A stretch of DNA of 64,000 nt from Litomosoides sigmodontis (GCA_963070105.1 OY718805.1:7126001-7190000); one strand, 5' to 3'. Counted from the first letter of the stretch, positions 13,601 through 27,300 are shown. Notes: generated from the letters alone by a model not told the origin. Numbers and translations: made by a program.

Positions 13601-15160
13601 TTGCTTACTATACTTAACAAGCATTACTAATTATCCAATATCACGTGAACTAATAATTAGCCTGAGCAGCAGTTAACTCATTAAATGCGCCGTCAACTTT
13701 CCTTATTCTTTTCCGGTGTGATCACAGCCGCATCTTCGGAATTAGCAGTGAAAGAGAGAAAGCTAAATTTTGTAAACTCTGAACACCAATGAACGACGGC
13801 ATTTCTTTGTTCTTCACGATGCGTACAAATTTTAATTGCAAGTTTAACACTATTTTGCAAACGTTTTAATATCAGGAAGCGCTCCTATGGCAATGCTTGT
13901 TTCTAAGTATTCTATGTTACTGTCCTCGAAATATAGAAACATATAATATTCAAATCATTAGGAATTTACAAAATTTTGTATCAACTTTTTCCAAAAAACT
14001 GAAAAACCAGAACTTAATGATTAATTGGCAAACGTCAACCAAATTTTTGAAAATGTGAAATTTAATGATTGATTAACAAGTGTTAGCAAAGTACTTAGAT
14101 CGCGTAGTACCGATGAGACCGATGATTTCCTTTCCAAATTGTACGTTAAATTACAAATACCGAGCTAATGTATTGGAATCGTTTTTCTTGAGCCATTTTT
14201 TTCATGACACTAAGTTGACGAGTGAGGAATGAATCTTTCAATTTCATCTCATATGACGGTTGCTTTCAAACGTTGGTGGTCATTTTTTTTCCTTTAGCGG
14301 TCATTTTTTTCCGAATTGGTCATCGTTATTTCTAACTTCATCCTTAAATTCTGATTCTCAATCTTAATTTACATAACAATGCTACCTAGAAAACAAAAGG
14401 AAAAAAAGACAAAATTTTGCTTTCCACTTTTCAACAAACATGCTATTTTTTAGCAACAACTACTTCCACGGAAATTCTTCCATACAAATTTATTAAAAAT
14501 CAATAAAGTTATAGTACTATTTTTGCTTCACAGTGAGACATATCCCGATGTTACGTAGCAAAAATAAAGATTCTTTTAAAAATCTTTTTTCGCAAATAAT
14601 TTCTACAAAATTTTATATCTTCAAATTATTTAAAAAAAATTAGTTCAAATTAAACAGTTTAACTTTTTTTTTGCATACTCTCTGCAAGACAAATAGTTTT
14701 ATCAACACACATATGTTGAAAATGGACTAAATTTTTGAGAGAGAATGGGAAAAGAAATATCAATCGGTTCATTCAGCAGTTCCACTTCCTGAATGCTAAC
14801 CATTTTTATACTTATCATTTCCTTAGTTGTTTTTACAGTTTCGCATATTTCTACTTCATTCTATTGCAGTTATACCCCACTGATTGCAAAGTTTAAAGAA
14901 AACAAAAAAACCATAAATTTAATTTTTCAATCTTTCACTTCACAAATAATTTTATGTACCATTAAAATAGAAACTAAAATATCCGGCAAAAATAAACGAT
15001 GCAATCCTTCCAGTTTTTTTTTTAAGTTAATTGAAGAAAGCTTCTGAAGCAGCTGCTACCATTCAAAGTGCACTAACTCCAACTAAGCATTAACTTCTTT
15101 TTTTTTTTAACTGCACGAGTATACACGTATCTGTTTGCTCGACAACACAACAATTGATCG
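10621..15160. other. AT-rich stretch with nothing recognised
   Basis: Only short open frames occur, many starting at TTG or GTG. The 77-codon minus-strand frame 12527-12760 does begin with ATG but shows no domain, signal peptide or splice context. There are many A/T homopolymers. Confidence 0.5.
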
Positions 15161-15253
15161 ATGTATACTCAAAACATTTTATTAGCACTTTTTTTCTCAG
15201 CCTCGTTTTTCCAGTTAAATTTCAAATTTATACAACGTTTAGTTGTTTTTCAG

Positions 15254-15376
15254 GTCACTCATTCTACCTCTCACAATTTAAGGCTCTCACACGTCGCCTC
15301 ACTCCTTTTAAGAACATCAATTGAATATCGTTTAGTCGAAGTCAGCGTCTTGAGTTATCAACTACCATATATTGAG
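15254..15376 (+). CDS. Putative exon, possibly upstream part of the four-pass membrane protein gene
   Basis: The segment is bounded by a good acceptor (GTTGTTTTTCAG ending at 15253) and a consensus donor (GTAAGT starting at 15377). Only one frame is open across it. It leaves phase 2 and would join in frame to an acceptor ending at 17967, which reads into the ATG frame of the gene at 18029. The frame extends upstream to an ATG at 15161 followed by a hydrophobic, signal-like stretch. It is equally possible that this is a chance combination. No family is recognised. Confidence 0.3.
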
Positions 15377-15379
15377 TAA

Positions 15380-18028
15380 GTATCTAGTATTTCATTTGCT
15401 CGAAGATTTTTTTTTCATTCCGTGCAACAAATAATTGCAGATCTTTTAAATGCATTCAGAATAACTGTCGCTGTTTTGACGTTTAGAAATTCTCCAAAAA
15501 TTCTTCACGAAATTTTAAATGTTATTTGAAAGCCAACTGAACTTAACCTATCATTGTGCATCTGAAAATGAATGCAATTGATTGCGGTAAAAATATGCGT
15601 GCAAATTTAATATGCAAAATATACATGCAAAATTTCCTCCTATTTCTCCGTAAAAATTGCGAAGATTTGTGATTAAGTAGTGTACCGTGTGCCTTACTAA
15701 ATTAATCGAATTTTTAATTTCAAATGCAAATGAAATGCATTTAAGTAAGACAGGATAGCTAATGTAATAGAAGAAAGTCCTAAAATTGATTTCCGAAAAT
15801 TTCGTTGAAAAGTTTTGCTTTTCTCGATGATTAATTTTTAAAAATTATTTTTCTTCAAAATTTATTAGCAAAAAAATGAAGTGAAGCAATCATTGCCACA
15901 TTTTGCTTTTTCCAACCTGATTTCAGGTATCAACTACACCGTGCTTTTAACATTCCATTACTCCTCTCATTTTTACATTTTTCCACCACAAAAAATCTAC
16001 TGAATTTTAATTTTTTTCCAATTTGAAATAAAAATATAAAAAGAAAACAAAAATAAATGTGAATATTTGGTTTTTTCAAACTTGCACTTTAAAGTTTACT
16101 TCTTCTCATCTAACAGTGAATAATTATTCGCCGAAATAAATTAAGCAAGAAAAAAATGAATGCATTTATTTTCTCACTTTAATTATGTTTCATTAAATAT
16201 TTAATTGAACAATCGTACTCCATATAATCATTTCTATTCCTTTAGGTAACTAATTAGTTAATTAATTATCTCTTTTTATGTGAAATGCTTTCATTTAATA
16301 TCACACTGTTTCTGTGAAAATTTCAAAAGTTAGCTGAAATGACTTTTAAACAAAGCATGCTTCAAACTCAGATGTTGTCAGAAGCTCATTAGTAACCAGA
16401 TGTCCGTTTTCTTCCTTTCTTTTAAAAATCCTCCAACTACTACTATTCCACCATTTGGAATTTCAAACTGATAGAATTGAAAAAGTTCAATGTTTTGTAT
16501 TTTTAAATTTGCTTAAAGTTCATTTTTTGTGCTGTTTTCGTGGAAAGCTTTGATCTGTGAATGTTTGATAAGCAACTGCATATCGCTACCTCTTTGTACT
16601 TCACTTTCTCTATGTTTAATAGCTTTCTTTCCTGTTACTTCTAACTTTTTAGGATGAATCTATCATGAAAATAGTTGAAAGAGTCTTATCAAACAGTTGC
16701 ACGTAAATTTCTATGAAAGCGAAATGAGTAAAGCGATCTATCATTTCGCTTTTGCAAAGCAATTAAATTTCAATTTTGATTTTATGCTATAAATCCACCT
16801 GCTTGATGACTTAGTGGTTTTCAAAGGAAATGATGCAGAGGAAATGATGTCGTAAATGTATTTGAGAAAACATCATAAACCAATAAAAACTTATGATTGA
16901 AGCTCATCTGTGATCTATTCATTAACAGATCAGTGAAAGTACAACGTCCCCGATGAAATTATTCTTTCAGACTTCATTTTATCGTTTCAACCAAAAATGG
17001 TCAAACCACGCAATGATTGACCAGAGGTCAAGTAAAGCATATGAACCGAACAACGTTATGAAATACGTCACAGGAAGCAAACATTTCACAAAGTTCGTCC
17101 TATCATTATTATTACAACTAAATTTGTTATTTTATTAATTTAAATTAATCAATAATCAATCTTTCATTAATCGATCGTTACTTAATTTGATATCGAATGT
17201 TAAAAGTTAACTTAAAGTTGTAATTGCAAATGTTTTGGATAGTTTAATTTGGTGAAATTCTCTGTACCTACTATTTAATTGCATTTACTGCTTAAAGGAA
17301 TAAGCATAAAGTGTGCGATATGTTTTCCATCAAAAAAAAATGACAGCATTACTTTTACTGTAAAACAACAAAGGTATTTGATATTGCTACTGTTTCAAAT
17401 TCAAATAGATAAATTCTCACAGAGGGCAGTAGAGTGGATAATTCCAGTTGTCGTTTTTTTTCTTCAGTCGCCGAAAAACAATAAATTATTAGACAAAGAA
17501 TGTTTTCGTTTTCAAAATTTAAATCTCATATACGATAAAAAATACTGTTGCATTTAAAATCGCACGCTAATGCATCGTCACCAATTTATTGGATAAAGAG
17601 TGAATGTGTTGAGATGAAATTTGGATTTTGGCATAAGCCAGATTATCCGAGGACAAGAATTGGAAAAAGTCGTCTATTGTTTTTATTAGTTATGAAGTTA
17701 ATTTTTAGTGGTAAAAGTTTGTGCATGGATGAAGATGGAAGAAAATGATCTGAAATCATTAATGATAACAACATCTTCATCAGCTATCAGGAAAGGTAAA
17801 CAGTATGGGAAGTGTAGGAAGAGAGTTCTTCTTCTAACAGTACAGTTATGATTTTAAAAAATGCACCACAAATATTGTAGGAAATTTTCTATCCCTTATT
17901 ACTTTCCCATGAATTATTACAAGAAGGTAACATCCGAAATGTAATTTCCACTGTAACAGTAACTCAGGTTATTTCTACGCGTGCGTTCTTTTAAAATTCC
18001 TTACCAATTTGTAGAATTTTCCGAATCG
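15380..18028. other. AT-rich stretch, intergenic or intronic
   Basis: No domain-bearing frame was seen. If the exon at 15.3 kb belongs to the membrane-protein gene, this is a 2.6-kb intron plus about 60 nt of coding sequence at 17968-18028. Otherwise it is the upstream region of that gene. Confidence 0.4.
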
Positions 18029-19266
18029 ATGCAATTAAACGTTGCGCAGGTATGGCCGTGTCGATTTTGTGGTATAATACTTGGAATTTGTCATTTGCCG
18101 CTTGGCATTATATTACTTATATTCGACGTTGTCACCAATCATATCTCAGAAACAGTGTTTGCTATAACAGCATCGCTGTCATTCATCGTTTGTGGGATTT
18201 TCTCATTTATTTCGGCAAGGTTAAACTTCTCTCTGTTTCCTCCTCTCCCTCTTTCTCTAGAGAAAAAGATAATGGAATTACCCAGGTTAAGCGGAAAACT
18301 GAAGTATCACTGATGAAACGAAAAACAATTTCAGAAGGTTAGATCGACCAGCACAAATGTTATTGCTATTTTTTTCAATATTTTCCATGACAATGAGTAT
18401 AACAATGTTTGTGGACAGCGCCGCTTTAATAAATTACAACTGCGATCGAGGAGAGTGTCACGGAGCAACAAGTAACGTCCACGTTGTTCTACTCTGCTTC
18501 GGTCTAGTGGAATGTTAGTTAGATTCTTCATTCATGAACACTCTCTGTTACGATGACTCGATCGATCCTAAAAACAATCTGAACCCTTCCATTCTCTCAC
18601 CTTCTCTCCTTTGAATTGTGTCTTATTACATCTCTCACTAGTTTTTTTCACTTTAGTGAAAAAAAAAACTATGTGAAAGCGTTACAAATTTCGATCGGTG
18701 AAGCTTGCAAAAAGAAAAAAACGTCTGTAATAGTATTTTTATTCACTAAAGTGAAACACGATGTAATTTCATACTTCTAGTAATTAAAAAAAAAAGCAAC
18801 CACGTAGTAATGAGATAATCATTTGACAGCACAACAACGTAAGTGTGGATGAGGACAGTGAATTTTCTATTATCTTATTAGTCACAGCTACGGCGGATCA
18901 GTGAGTTATTGAAATATCACACAAGTTTATAGCAGAAAATCAGACTTAGTTAAAGTGAGGTAGGCTGAAGAAAAAAAAAATCAGAATTGATTTCCAATAA
19001 TGAATATATCAAATTTAGAATTTTGCAGTCACTAAAAAATTTTAGTTTTTCTAATTCTTCTCCTTTAAACAAATTCATTGTATAGTAACCCAAAAATAAT
19101 TTTGATCAAACAAAGATAATTTTCAGTTACAGTAAGCTTTGCAACGATAATTGTTTGTTTTCGATCATTGAGACAAGCATATCGAGTAAGGAAAGCAAGC
19201 TCGCCGTACAGTACATTGATCGAAGGTCACTATGATGCTTTTTATATTACGCCCAGGTTTTTCTAA
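18029..19266 (+). CDS. Four-transmembrane protein, unrecognised nematode family
   Basis: Exons 18029-18219, 18335-18513 and 19127-19266 join in phases 2 and 1 and give 169 residues from the ATG at 18029. Four hydrophobic segments are visible. TM1 (about residues 13-34) includes the stretch GIILLIFDVV. TM2 (about 42-62) includes FIVCGIFSFI. TM3 (about 71-95) includes LLLFFSIFS. TM4 (about 115-140) includes TIIVCF. The loop between TM3 and TM4 holds two cysteines (NYNCDRGECHG), which could form a disulphide. The layout resembles MARVEL or MS4A/CD20-like tetraspan proteins, with cytosolic ends and a Tyr-containing tail (HYDAFYITPRFF). This is a topology resemblance, not a family assignment. The frame stays open upstream to an acceptor at 17967, so the true start may be earlier. 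Confidence 0.7.
18639..18670. repeat. Inverted repeat able to form a hairpin (intronic)
   Basis: A T-run, then CACT-TT-AGTG, then an A-run. The arms are complementary over about 13 bp with a 2-nt loop centre. It lies in the last intron of the four-pass membrane gene. Confidence 0.7.
18742..18755. repeat. Palindrome TTCACTAAAGTGAA
   Basis: The arms TTCACT/AGTGAA equal those of the hairpin about 90 nt upstream (TTCACTTTAGTGAA), with the central TT replaced by AA. It is in the same intron. Confidence 0.7.
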
Positions 19267-20340
19267 ATTTCTCCTTTTTTGTTTTTTTAAATGATCAAAT
19301 TGACAGAATACGCAAAGTGCTTATTGCTTCTTTGTTATTGTTAGAAAATATGATTTAAGCGTGTAATGTTTAGGCTAAAGTAATTGACCTTTTGTTTGAT
19401 AAAACGTTTGCATCTCTTGAAAGTTAAATGCATCAGAAATACGAAAAAAAGTATTTGCGTTTTTTCCAGGACTATAAACGTCGACACAAAGGGATCGAAA
19501 TGCCGAACTATGCCTTCATGCGACCAAAGACCTTGACAATAATGTTTCACTCTTCGATAAATAATCTTTCATCTCAATAAATTAAAACACATTGCACAAA
19601 ATTTTTTACAACACATCTTTCCACTGATAGAAATGATTGAAATCAGTTGAGCTTCAAACGGATGTTCATCTCAGTATAACTTACTGAACGAGCAATCGAA
19701 TAACAGATGAATCTGTTTGGATTTTTTTCAAATTCAAGATGCAATGTCTGAAGTTTTAAACAAATAATTCATCTGAATAACAATACAACTAGCCTGCACT
19801 CTTTCGGAATTCCTTTGGATAGTTCATCTAACGGATGTAATATCATATCAAGCAGTACCATTCTTCTTCCGATTATAGCTAATACTGTTGAAAAACGCAC
19901 TCATCGGTCATGCAAGAAAAATTTCAGCATTGCAAAAGTTATTTAAAGTGCACATCAACGATAAGCAACTGCACAGAATTTCATTAGGCTAGTCTGAAAT
20001 TAGCTGTATTAATTGCTATGGAACAGATGAAATTGATGAACGACAAATGAACATAACAACAATGAAATCGTTCGTGATGCCAGCACCATTCTCCTACCAC
20101 AGATCTTTATCAAAGTCAACAAACCATGGTAGCCTATCGCATGTGATGCTAATTTGTCATGAGGAAAAATGATAATTTAATTGAAAATACTTCAAAATAC
20201 TCTCATACTCTTTTAATAACCACCGGCCACCTCCTCTCACCAGAAACATAACCCGGAAGACAGTGAACAATATAGCTGCACAACAAAGTAGGTTTCATGA
20301 AGCGACAACGTGAGTTGCATCATGGCATTGATTAATTCAG

Positions 20341-20652
20341 CTACGGCCGCGTTCTCGTGTTGTCTCTGGTTTGAAGGGGTCGCTTAAATTGACGGATGGA
20401 TTTCGATGAGGAAAGTTGAGGGTGGTGGTGAATGAGGAAGGCGCCATGCCCATGTTTGAAGGTGCTTCCACGCAGAAGAAGCCTTCCTCCAACTAAAGGT
20501 ACTGAATTCAATTGGATCAATTTAGAGGGAGATAGGAAGCTGTGGCGGTTGAAAAAGATATAAGTGGAGCTGTCAAGTGAGAACGGTTCAACGACGTTAG
20601 ACTGGTGGATGGTATTTCGTAGAGAGAGATGGAGAGGGAGAGGGAGCTTCAT
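20341..20652 (-). CDS. Doubtful 103-codon open frame
   Basis: A minus-strand ATG opens a 103-codon frame ending in TAG, in a locally GC-richer patch. The product is rich in Leu, Ser, His and Arg with no recognisable motif. Part of it comes from a polypyrimidine run (PLPLHLSL). It could be an exon, a regulatory island or chance. Confidence 0.2.
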   Translation of the reverse strand: MKLPLPLHLSLRNTIHQSNVVEPFSLDSSTYIFFNRHSFLSPSKLIQLNSVPLVGGRLLLRGSTFKHGHGAFLIHHHPQLSSSKSIRQFKRPLQTRDNTRTRP

Positions 20653-21369
20653 TCACTTGGGATTCCGCTTCGAAGCCACTGAAATAATGAAATTGGCATT
20701 ACAAGATCAAATCTGAACTTTTTTCAAAGGTCTTTTCTAGATTCGCTCTTACTTTGCTGTATTACACTCTCTCAAAAGGTACAGCAAATGGATTTAATTG
20801 TATGGGAACAAGGAAGGAGAGTAGATGCTGAGAATATGTTGAGCAGTACACCTCATTTTTGCTGCACACAGTTTCATTGTTTTGCTCCAATTACAGAAGT
20901 TGACAAATTGTGCCTCGTGAAATATTTGCCTTTTCGGAAGTCATTCTACTACTGGCAAAGAAATAAGCTCAGTTGAGAGCTTTGCTGCATTTTTTCGCGA
21001 CGAGGTAGAAATTTCCGACTTACTGTAGTGTTAACGATGACTCAGCACAGGTCTTGTCAAATTATTTGATGTACCATTCTGGATGATGCATCCATCATTT
21101 CATACATAAGAATCAGGTCAGTTCAAAAAACACGGTTTAGCTGGAATTTATTGATGGTACAAATATTGTCTCAGTGATGCAAGCCTTAGTGCTTCATATT
21201 TTGCTGTTCCGTATAAGACATGGTTATGGTATTCATTGGATTATTCCCTGGAGATATTTATGTAGTGATCCCCATTATTTAATTGTTCATTTCAACGTTA
21301 AGTGGATTAGTGACGAATTTGGTAATATGAGCAACCGTTGAGTTTGTGAGGTATACAGAAAATTGACTT

Positions 21370-21376
21370 ACTTCAG
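21370..21376 (+). promoter_or_regulatory. Splice acceptor before the NRF1-like/PHD gene start
   Basis: ACTTCAG followed by 23 nt of leader and the ATG at 21400. Most nematode genes receive a spliced leader at such a site. An upstream cis exon is the alternative. Confidence 0.45.
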
Positions 21377-21399
21377 AATAGCCGTGCACTGTGTATCAC

Positions 21400-24300
21400 A
21401 TGGCGTTTACTCCGGAACGCGGTGCCTTAATCGTTGACTCTCAGTACGAAAACGAAGATCAGCAGTTTCTGGAGGAAATACATCTGTCGAAAAATAATTG
21501 TACTGGCACGGAAAATGGTTCTGTCAATAGTGACCACGCAAGTAGTGGCTTCTACAGTCGAGATTATTCTCAACAATCGGGCAAAACATATACACGATTG
21601 CGAACAATCAAAACTGAACCAATGGATTATGATGAACAAACTTGCTCGGAAAATGGTTTTTCTATCTTCTCATTTTCAGTTATCTTTCTGGAAATAATTT
21701 CTCCGCAGTTAATTAGCAGCATTTTACCAATTTGCTGCATATTCGCAGTTCTTTGGACTTGTCACCAATTTCTGACTTACAGACGGAGAATTAATATAGC
21801 ATCACCTCGAATTCTGTATATTCCGTTATCTTACTGTCAGAGTTTAAAGACGATTTAAAGTTAGAAAATTAGTTTGCAAGGATTTTGTTGCAGGTAGTTA
21901 ATAATTTACTGGTCAGTGTGTAGCAGTTTTTTATAATTCCTCATTGAACAGTTGCAAAAGTAAGTCCGGGATGAATTCAAGAAAATCACGTAAATCAATA
22001 ACCATTCCCCAAGTCTTCGGCTGAAAATATAATGTGACCGGGCTTCTGACCACTGTGTTTTCTAGGTCGATCGGCTCAAAGTTTTGCGGAAGATAATGCA
22101 TCTATTAGTGAGACAAGTCAAGTAGATTATATTACCGGTAGCCGGTATATTGGGCATTCTCTACGAAGTACAAGAGTCTGTGATGCCATAAACCACACTG
22201 CTGTAGAAGGAGCTAATCAGAATGGTGAAGGTACTTTGGGATTGGCTACCAATCGTGTGGTGCAAGAACCAGGTCCTATAGGGGAGGATTTAGAGGAAAG
22301 AAAAGATAATAATGGACTACAACGCCGTAATGGTGTTTCCATCGCGTGGACGCCACCTTCATTTCGCACATATCGTAAGTATTGCACGTTATAATCAGCA
22401 TAAACTGAACTGCTTTGACTGTAATTCCAGTTATTCCGGATGTCATGGTAGAAGTTTCAGGACCGCCGTGTTCTGTAGATTGGAAACATCCACGGGTGAG
22501 AGATGTCTTACGTGACTACAGGAGCCAAAAAATTAGCTCACGTGAAGGTGCTGAACTGATCACGAAAATAACAGGCAGTCCAGTATCTAGTACAACAGTA
22601 AGAGTGAAGAGCCGAATGCTGGACGAACTGGCAAGTTAACTTTAATTTTCATTCAATATCGTATTTTTTTGCATTTTAACCTCCTTTTTCAGAAACATTT
22701 GTGTAAAGCAATAGGAATGAGTTTAATTCTATCTTTTAAGAGTCATTTGCGATGAATTTGACTCTTCACAGATCTCGTTATTGACCCCACTTTACTTACG
22801 AGTAAAATAAGCATATCTCTCTGTTTTTAATCTTTCGTTGCATAGATATATCCGATATTTGTAATTTACTTTGAGAATTCAGGCTTAAAGTTTATGCAAT
22901 TTCAAAACTAATGTATTATGTTTGTTAGTCTTCAAAAATGCACGTTTTTTGCATTTTTAAGGACTTACTATAAATTAATTTGTGATCTTCATTTTGCAAT
23001 CTTTTTACACCCTGTTGGAATGAAAGTATGGTTATCAGTATTATTTTGATTTTACTTGAATCTTGAATCTTGGAAGTGGGAAACTTAGAGATTTACAAGT
23101 TGATTTGGCAAGCTATATTTTAAATAGAAGTTGGGGAGCGGAGTTTTGATGTGTCAGCAGTTAGAATATGACAAGAAGATGAAGGAAAATATTACAAAAA
23201 CATGAGTAAGGTTTTTTACTTCTGACTTTGATTTTATTCATAAATTTGTTAATGTAATCAAAATCATCCATTCTTTGAGATTTACGTCTGGCAAAGATTT
23301 TTTCCAGAAAATAGTCGAGATCATTGATGTCAATGAGCTTATTTTTGATTTTATACAGGATGCACAAAGTGTAGAAAACGGTATTGAGTCGAGATGTGGT
23401 TCTGAAGTTGGAGGTAGTGACGGTGCAGATGCTAACCAATCATTACGTGAAAATGGAAGAATGAAATTCTCGATGAACAATGCGAACAAAGCTCTAATTC
23501 CTGGCGTCAACGCTCCGATTGTGTTAGTTTCTTTTGCTTGCTAAACGTAATATGTGCGACGAGAGCAGTACGTTTCACTTATAATTACGTAATGTTCAAA
23601 CTCTTTCAACTTATTTCTGATAAGGTTTCATACTCCATAAAAGAAATAAGTTGTATATATTGATACAATCGGAATTCTTGATTTAGCAATGAATTTTCAT
23701 ACCATATGTTCATTTTCACATCGTATCACAGAAGTTTCAGAATTTACCGGGATTTGGGGATGTTATATAACTAATATAAATTAGCTGTGTAATGATAAAT
23801 TTTGTACGCTAATGACGTCTCAAATTAAAATCATGTTTCTCTAATTTAAAACTCTTTAGAGCCCCGCCCAATTCTCCATACTATCTATCTTTTTCACGCC
23901 GCTTCAAACAAACTTCACTGACAGTACCTCTAAATCCTGATGAAGTTCGGTTGTACAGACATGCATCTCATTCAAAGTCTGGACGAACAATACATTTCAG
24001 ATGTTCGCGTTGCGATACCTTGCATCAAACATACAAAAGTGGTGAGCCGTTTTCCCTTTTTTTTTTGATGTGTTTCCTATAAAAAATATATCGTTTACCG
24101 GAGTTTCAGGAGAAATCGCACGTATAAAAATGGTAGATGGCGTTGTCGTTAGCCAGTTGTATCCACTACATCATGAACGCTGTAAGCCAATAAGACTAGT
24201 GGAAGCCAGAGCAAAAGAAATCGAACGACGGTGTAGAAAAGATATAATTCTAGGAATGAATCCAAAAGAAGCCTGGAAAAAGGTACGCCACTTCAGGTCA

Positions 24301-27300
24301 CTCTTGCCACAGTTTGGAAGTGTTTTAAGCTGGTGCATTATATAAGTTTGTTTTCAACATGGTACATTAGGCGAATACTCATTTCACTGCTTAACGTATT
24401 ACAAAGAACTCGTGCTATTGCTGGAGGCGTGTATCCGAAATCTACATTGCTGTAAAATCTCAAGTGTTCGGTTTAGTTCATAAATTATATGAGCTACAGA
24501 TATGTTTTATAATAATTTCGAGGTATAAGAATTGACATATTAAGGGACGGAAAGCAGCCATTTCGGAAGCAACTGCAGCTGGTTTCCCTGTATATGGCCC
24601 TGGTTCTATACTATCTGCATTTCCGGAATGGGATAAAGTAAAAGCACTTTTTGGCGCCTTGCGCGCAAGGTACATCAGAAGGCAAATGCATCTCAAACAG
24701 CGTATGAATGGCAAAAAGAGTTTCGAAAATGATGAGTATGCTTATTTCCTAACTTATTAAATATTCATTTGCACCAACTTACTTAAGAGATTACTTCTGA
24801 TGTGTAGTTTTTTTTTTGCATATATAAATCATTTCAAAATTCTGGCTTTCTGTAAAATTCAGTATTTAGAAAGAAACTAGAGACTGCCGATTTTGATATG
24901 GCCGAAGTTGCAAGACCAAAAAGAACATGGGTTGGACAAGGAGGAGGGACCTATGCAAATGCAATGTAAGTTTGTTTTATAGAATTTTCATTTTAATAGC
25001 ACTGATATTATCATCCATACAGTTCCCAATATTAGATTAAAACATAGAAATTTGAAGTTTATACGTTAGGATTTTTTGATCCGTTATAATTAGTGGAACA
25101 TTGCAGGAAGAATGATGATAATGTATCGACAAGTGGTTTGGAGAACGTAGCAGTCAGTGAAGGTGAGGAAATTGTGGGTAACGATTTCGAACTGGACGAT
25201 TTTGAGGAAGAGTCACTATATAATTTCATGCAGAATGCTGGCAAAGTTCAGACTTGCAATATTTCAAATAACGTTGTGAACGGTACAGTTCCTAAGAACT
25301 CTTCGAAGGAGTCACTAGCATTCGAATCTACTTCTACACCAGGTGTCCGATCTCTTTTTTGATTATAAAATTTAAAATACATCTCTTATCAATATTATTG
25401 CAATGTTGAGATATTGCCAAAAGGGCAAAACTTTAAAAAATGAATTTTTCAGCATCCTATGTCCCTTTTCCCATCTACTATTTGTCGAAGATCAGCTTTT
25501 GATATGTTCTACTCACAGTTAATTTTATAATACTGATATTTTTAAATTTTTTATAAAATAACTTATTGTTATTTTTATTAATTCGTTATTTTATGCAGCT
25601 GTATAATTTATTTGTTTTGATCTCTACTGCTCATTAGATTTTCGGCGGAGATTAAATCGATTGTTTACGAATGTCAGTTGTGTTTTAGGAGCAGCAGTTG
25701 TAGACGAACGGCAGCCTGTTGTTCAGCAAAATTTAGTTAGGCAAGAACATGGTGTCATGGATTCTGATAACTCCAAAGTGATATATGAAATACAAGAGGT
25801 AGAGCGCGCAATTGCCAGAGCAAGAATGTCATTGGAACGAACTTTACCGGATCAATTGAAGTTGGTTTATTCTGGCTGATGAATATTACATTTTGGAAAG
25901 CTAAGCTTTATATCATTTGAAGGCATTTTGATCTTCATTGTGGGCATATTCGTATGATTTTTTTTGTTTCATTAACAAATATAGCGGAAAATGCATTACA
26001 AAAACGCTAAAAACTCGTTACTAGAAATTAGAATCCATTTTCTGTACCAAGTATTGAGAACATATTACTGTATTATAATACAGGTTACTGAACTCTGCTT
26101 ACCATTACCTTTTACGTACTTGATTTTTCAATCATTTATGTATTTTTTTTTCAGTCGATCATCAGTCTTGACCCCGTCTCGTTCTAGTCCATCCTCCAGT
26201 GTTCTTTCCGCTTCTGTAGAAGGTCTATCGGATGCTGAAAGGAAAGCTGGGCATCTGAGTAAGTTTTATCTTTGAAAGTTTGACTTCTGTTCGTTGACCT
26301 TATGAATCACATTTATATCCATGGACTTTTTGAATTAGAATCCAGTTGAATTTTAAATGCATTTTGCTTCTCATTTTATAGGGAAAAAACGAAAGCGGTC
26401 AGAAGATCCGAAACCGGGCCAAGATTATATTACATTTGTGTCTCCAGCTGGTGTTTTACCATGCGCAGAAAAAAGTTAGTCATTATGGTATCGTTGCATT
26501 GTGTCGTTGCAGTGTAAAGTTTTCTGGGGTGAATCAGTTATATCTTTCACTTCCTATCATTTATGTGATTAATCACACTCATCCGACTATGTTTCTAATA
26601 GTACATTTTGACAGAATAAGTTGTTATGAAGTTTTGGACATTATGTTGCAACAGCAAAGTTGTTATCGAGCCGGCCTATGACTAAGAATGCGGGACGTTT
26701 CCTAGTGTGATTAATGCAATTATGTTTTTTTTTTATTTTTTTCAACGCATTGGGCTATTTAAAGGGAGTTTCAGAGAAAAAATACACTGAGGAGGATGCT
26801 ACGGAGAGGCTGAAAAAAATAGAGTTATATATTGCTCAGTATAATGCGTTAAGTGATAATAAAATTGCCACAATACATGTAAGTCGAGGCGGTGATTTGA
26901 AGTTGCATGGCAGTAAGTATATCGTCGATGCTTGTTTGCACTCATCTGTTATCAGAGATTTGAGAAACAAATGGAGACAGCGAGAAGAGGTTGATGAAGA
27001 AGGCGTCGATGATGATGAGGTTAAATTTTGATTTACTTTAATTATTTTTAAAAATTTCAATTAAGCAAATTTCAATTAAAAATTTCAGTTGCCTATGATT
27101 TTTCTTAGCACTGTTTTATTAGTTTCGTTTGCTAAGTATGCTTTTCAACAAAAAAAAGAAAATATATAGTCAAATGATTAAATACACTCATTTTTCAGCT
27201 TGTTTCAATCCCGCTCGTTAGGTGTTTACCAAATCTAGAAATTAATATTGCCAACGGTTCTGATGTTCGTTCAGTACTCAACGGGTTCTTGGAAGCAATG

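Larger units (their letters stand above)
19267..21399. other. Intergenic region upstream of the NRF1-like/PHD gene
   Basis: A somewhat GC-richer patch occurs at 20220-20660, with polypurine runs around 20620-20650. A trans-splice or cis acceptor (TACTTCAG) ends at 21376, 23 nt before the ATG of the next gene. No other supported gene was found except the doubtful minus-strand frame listed separately. Confidence 0.45.
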
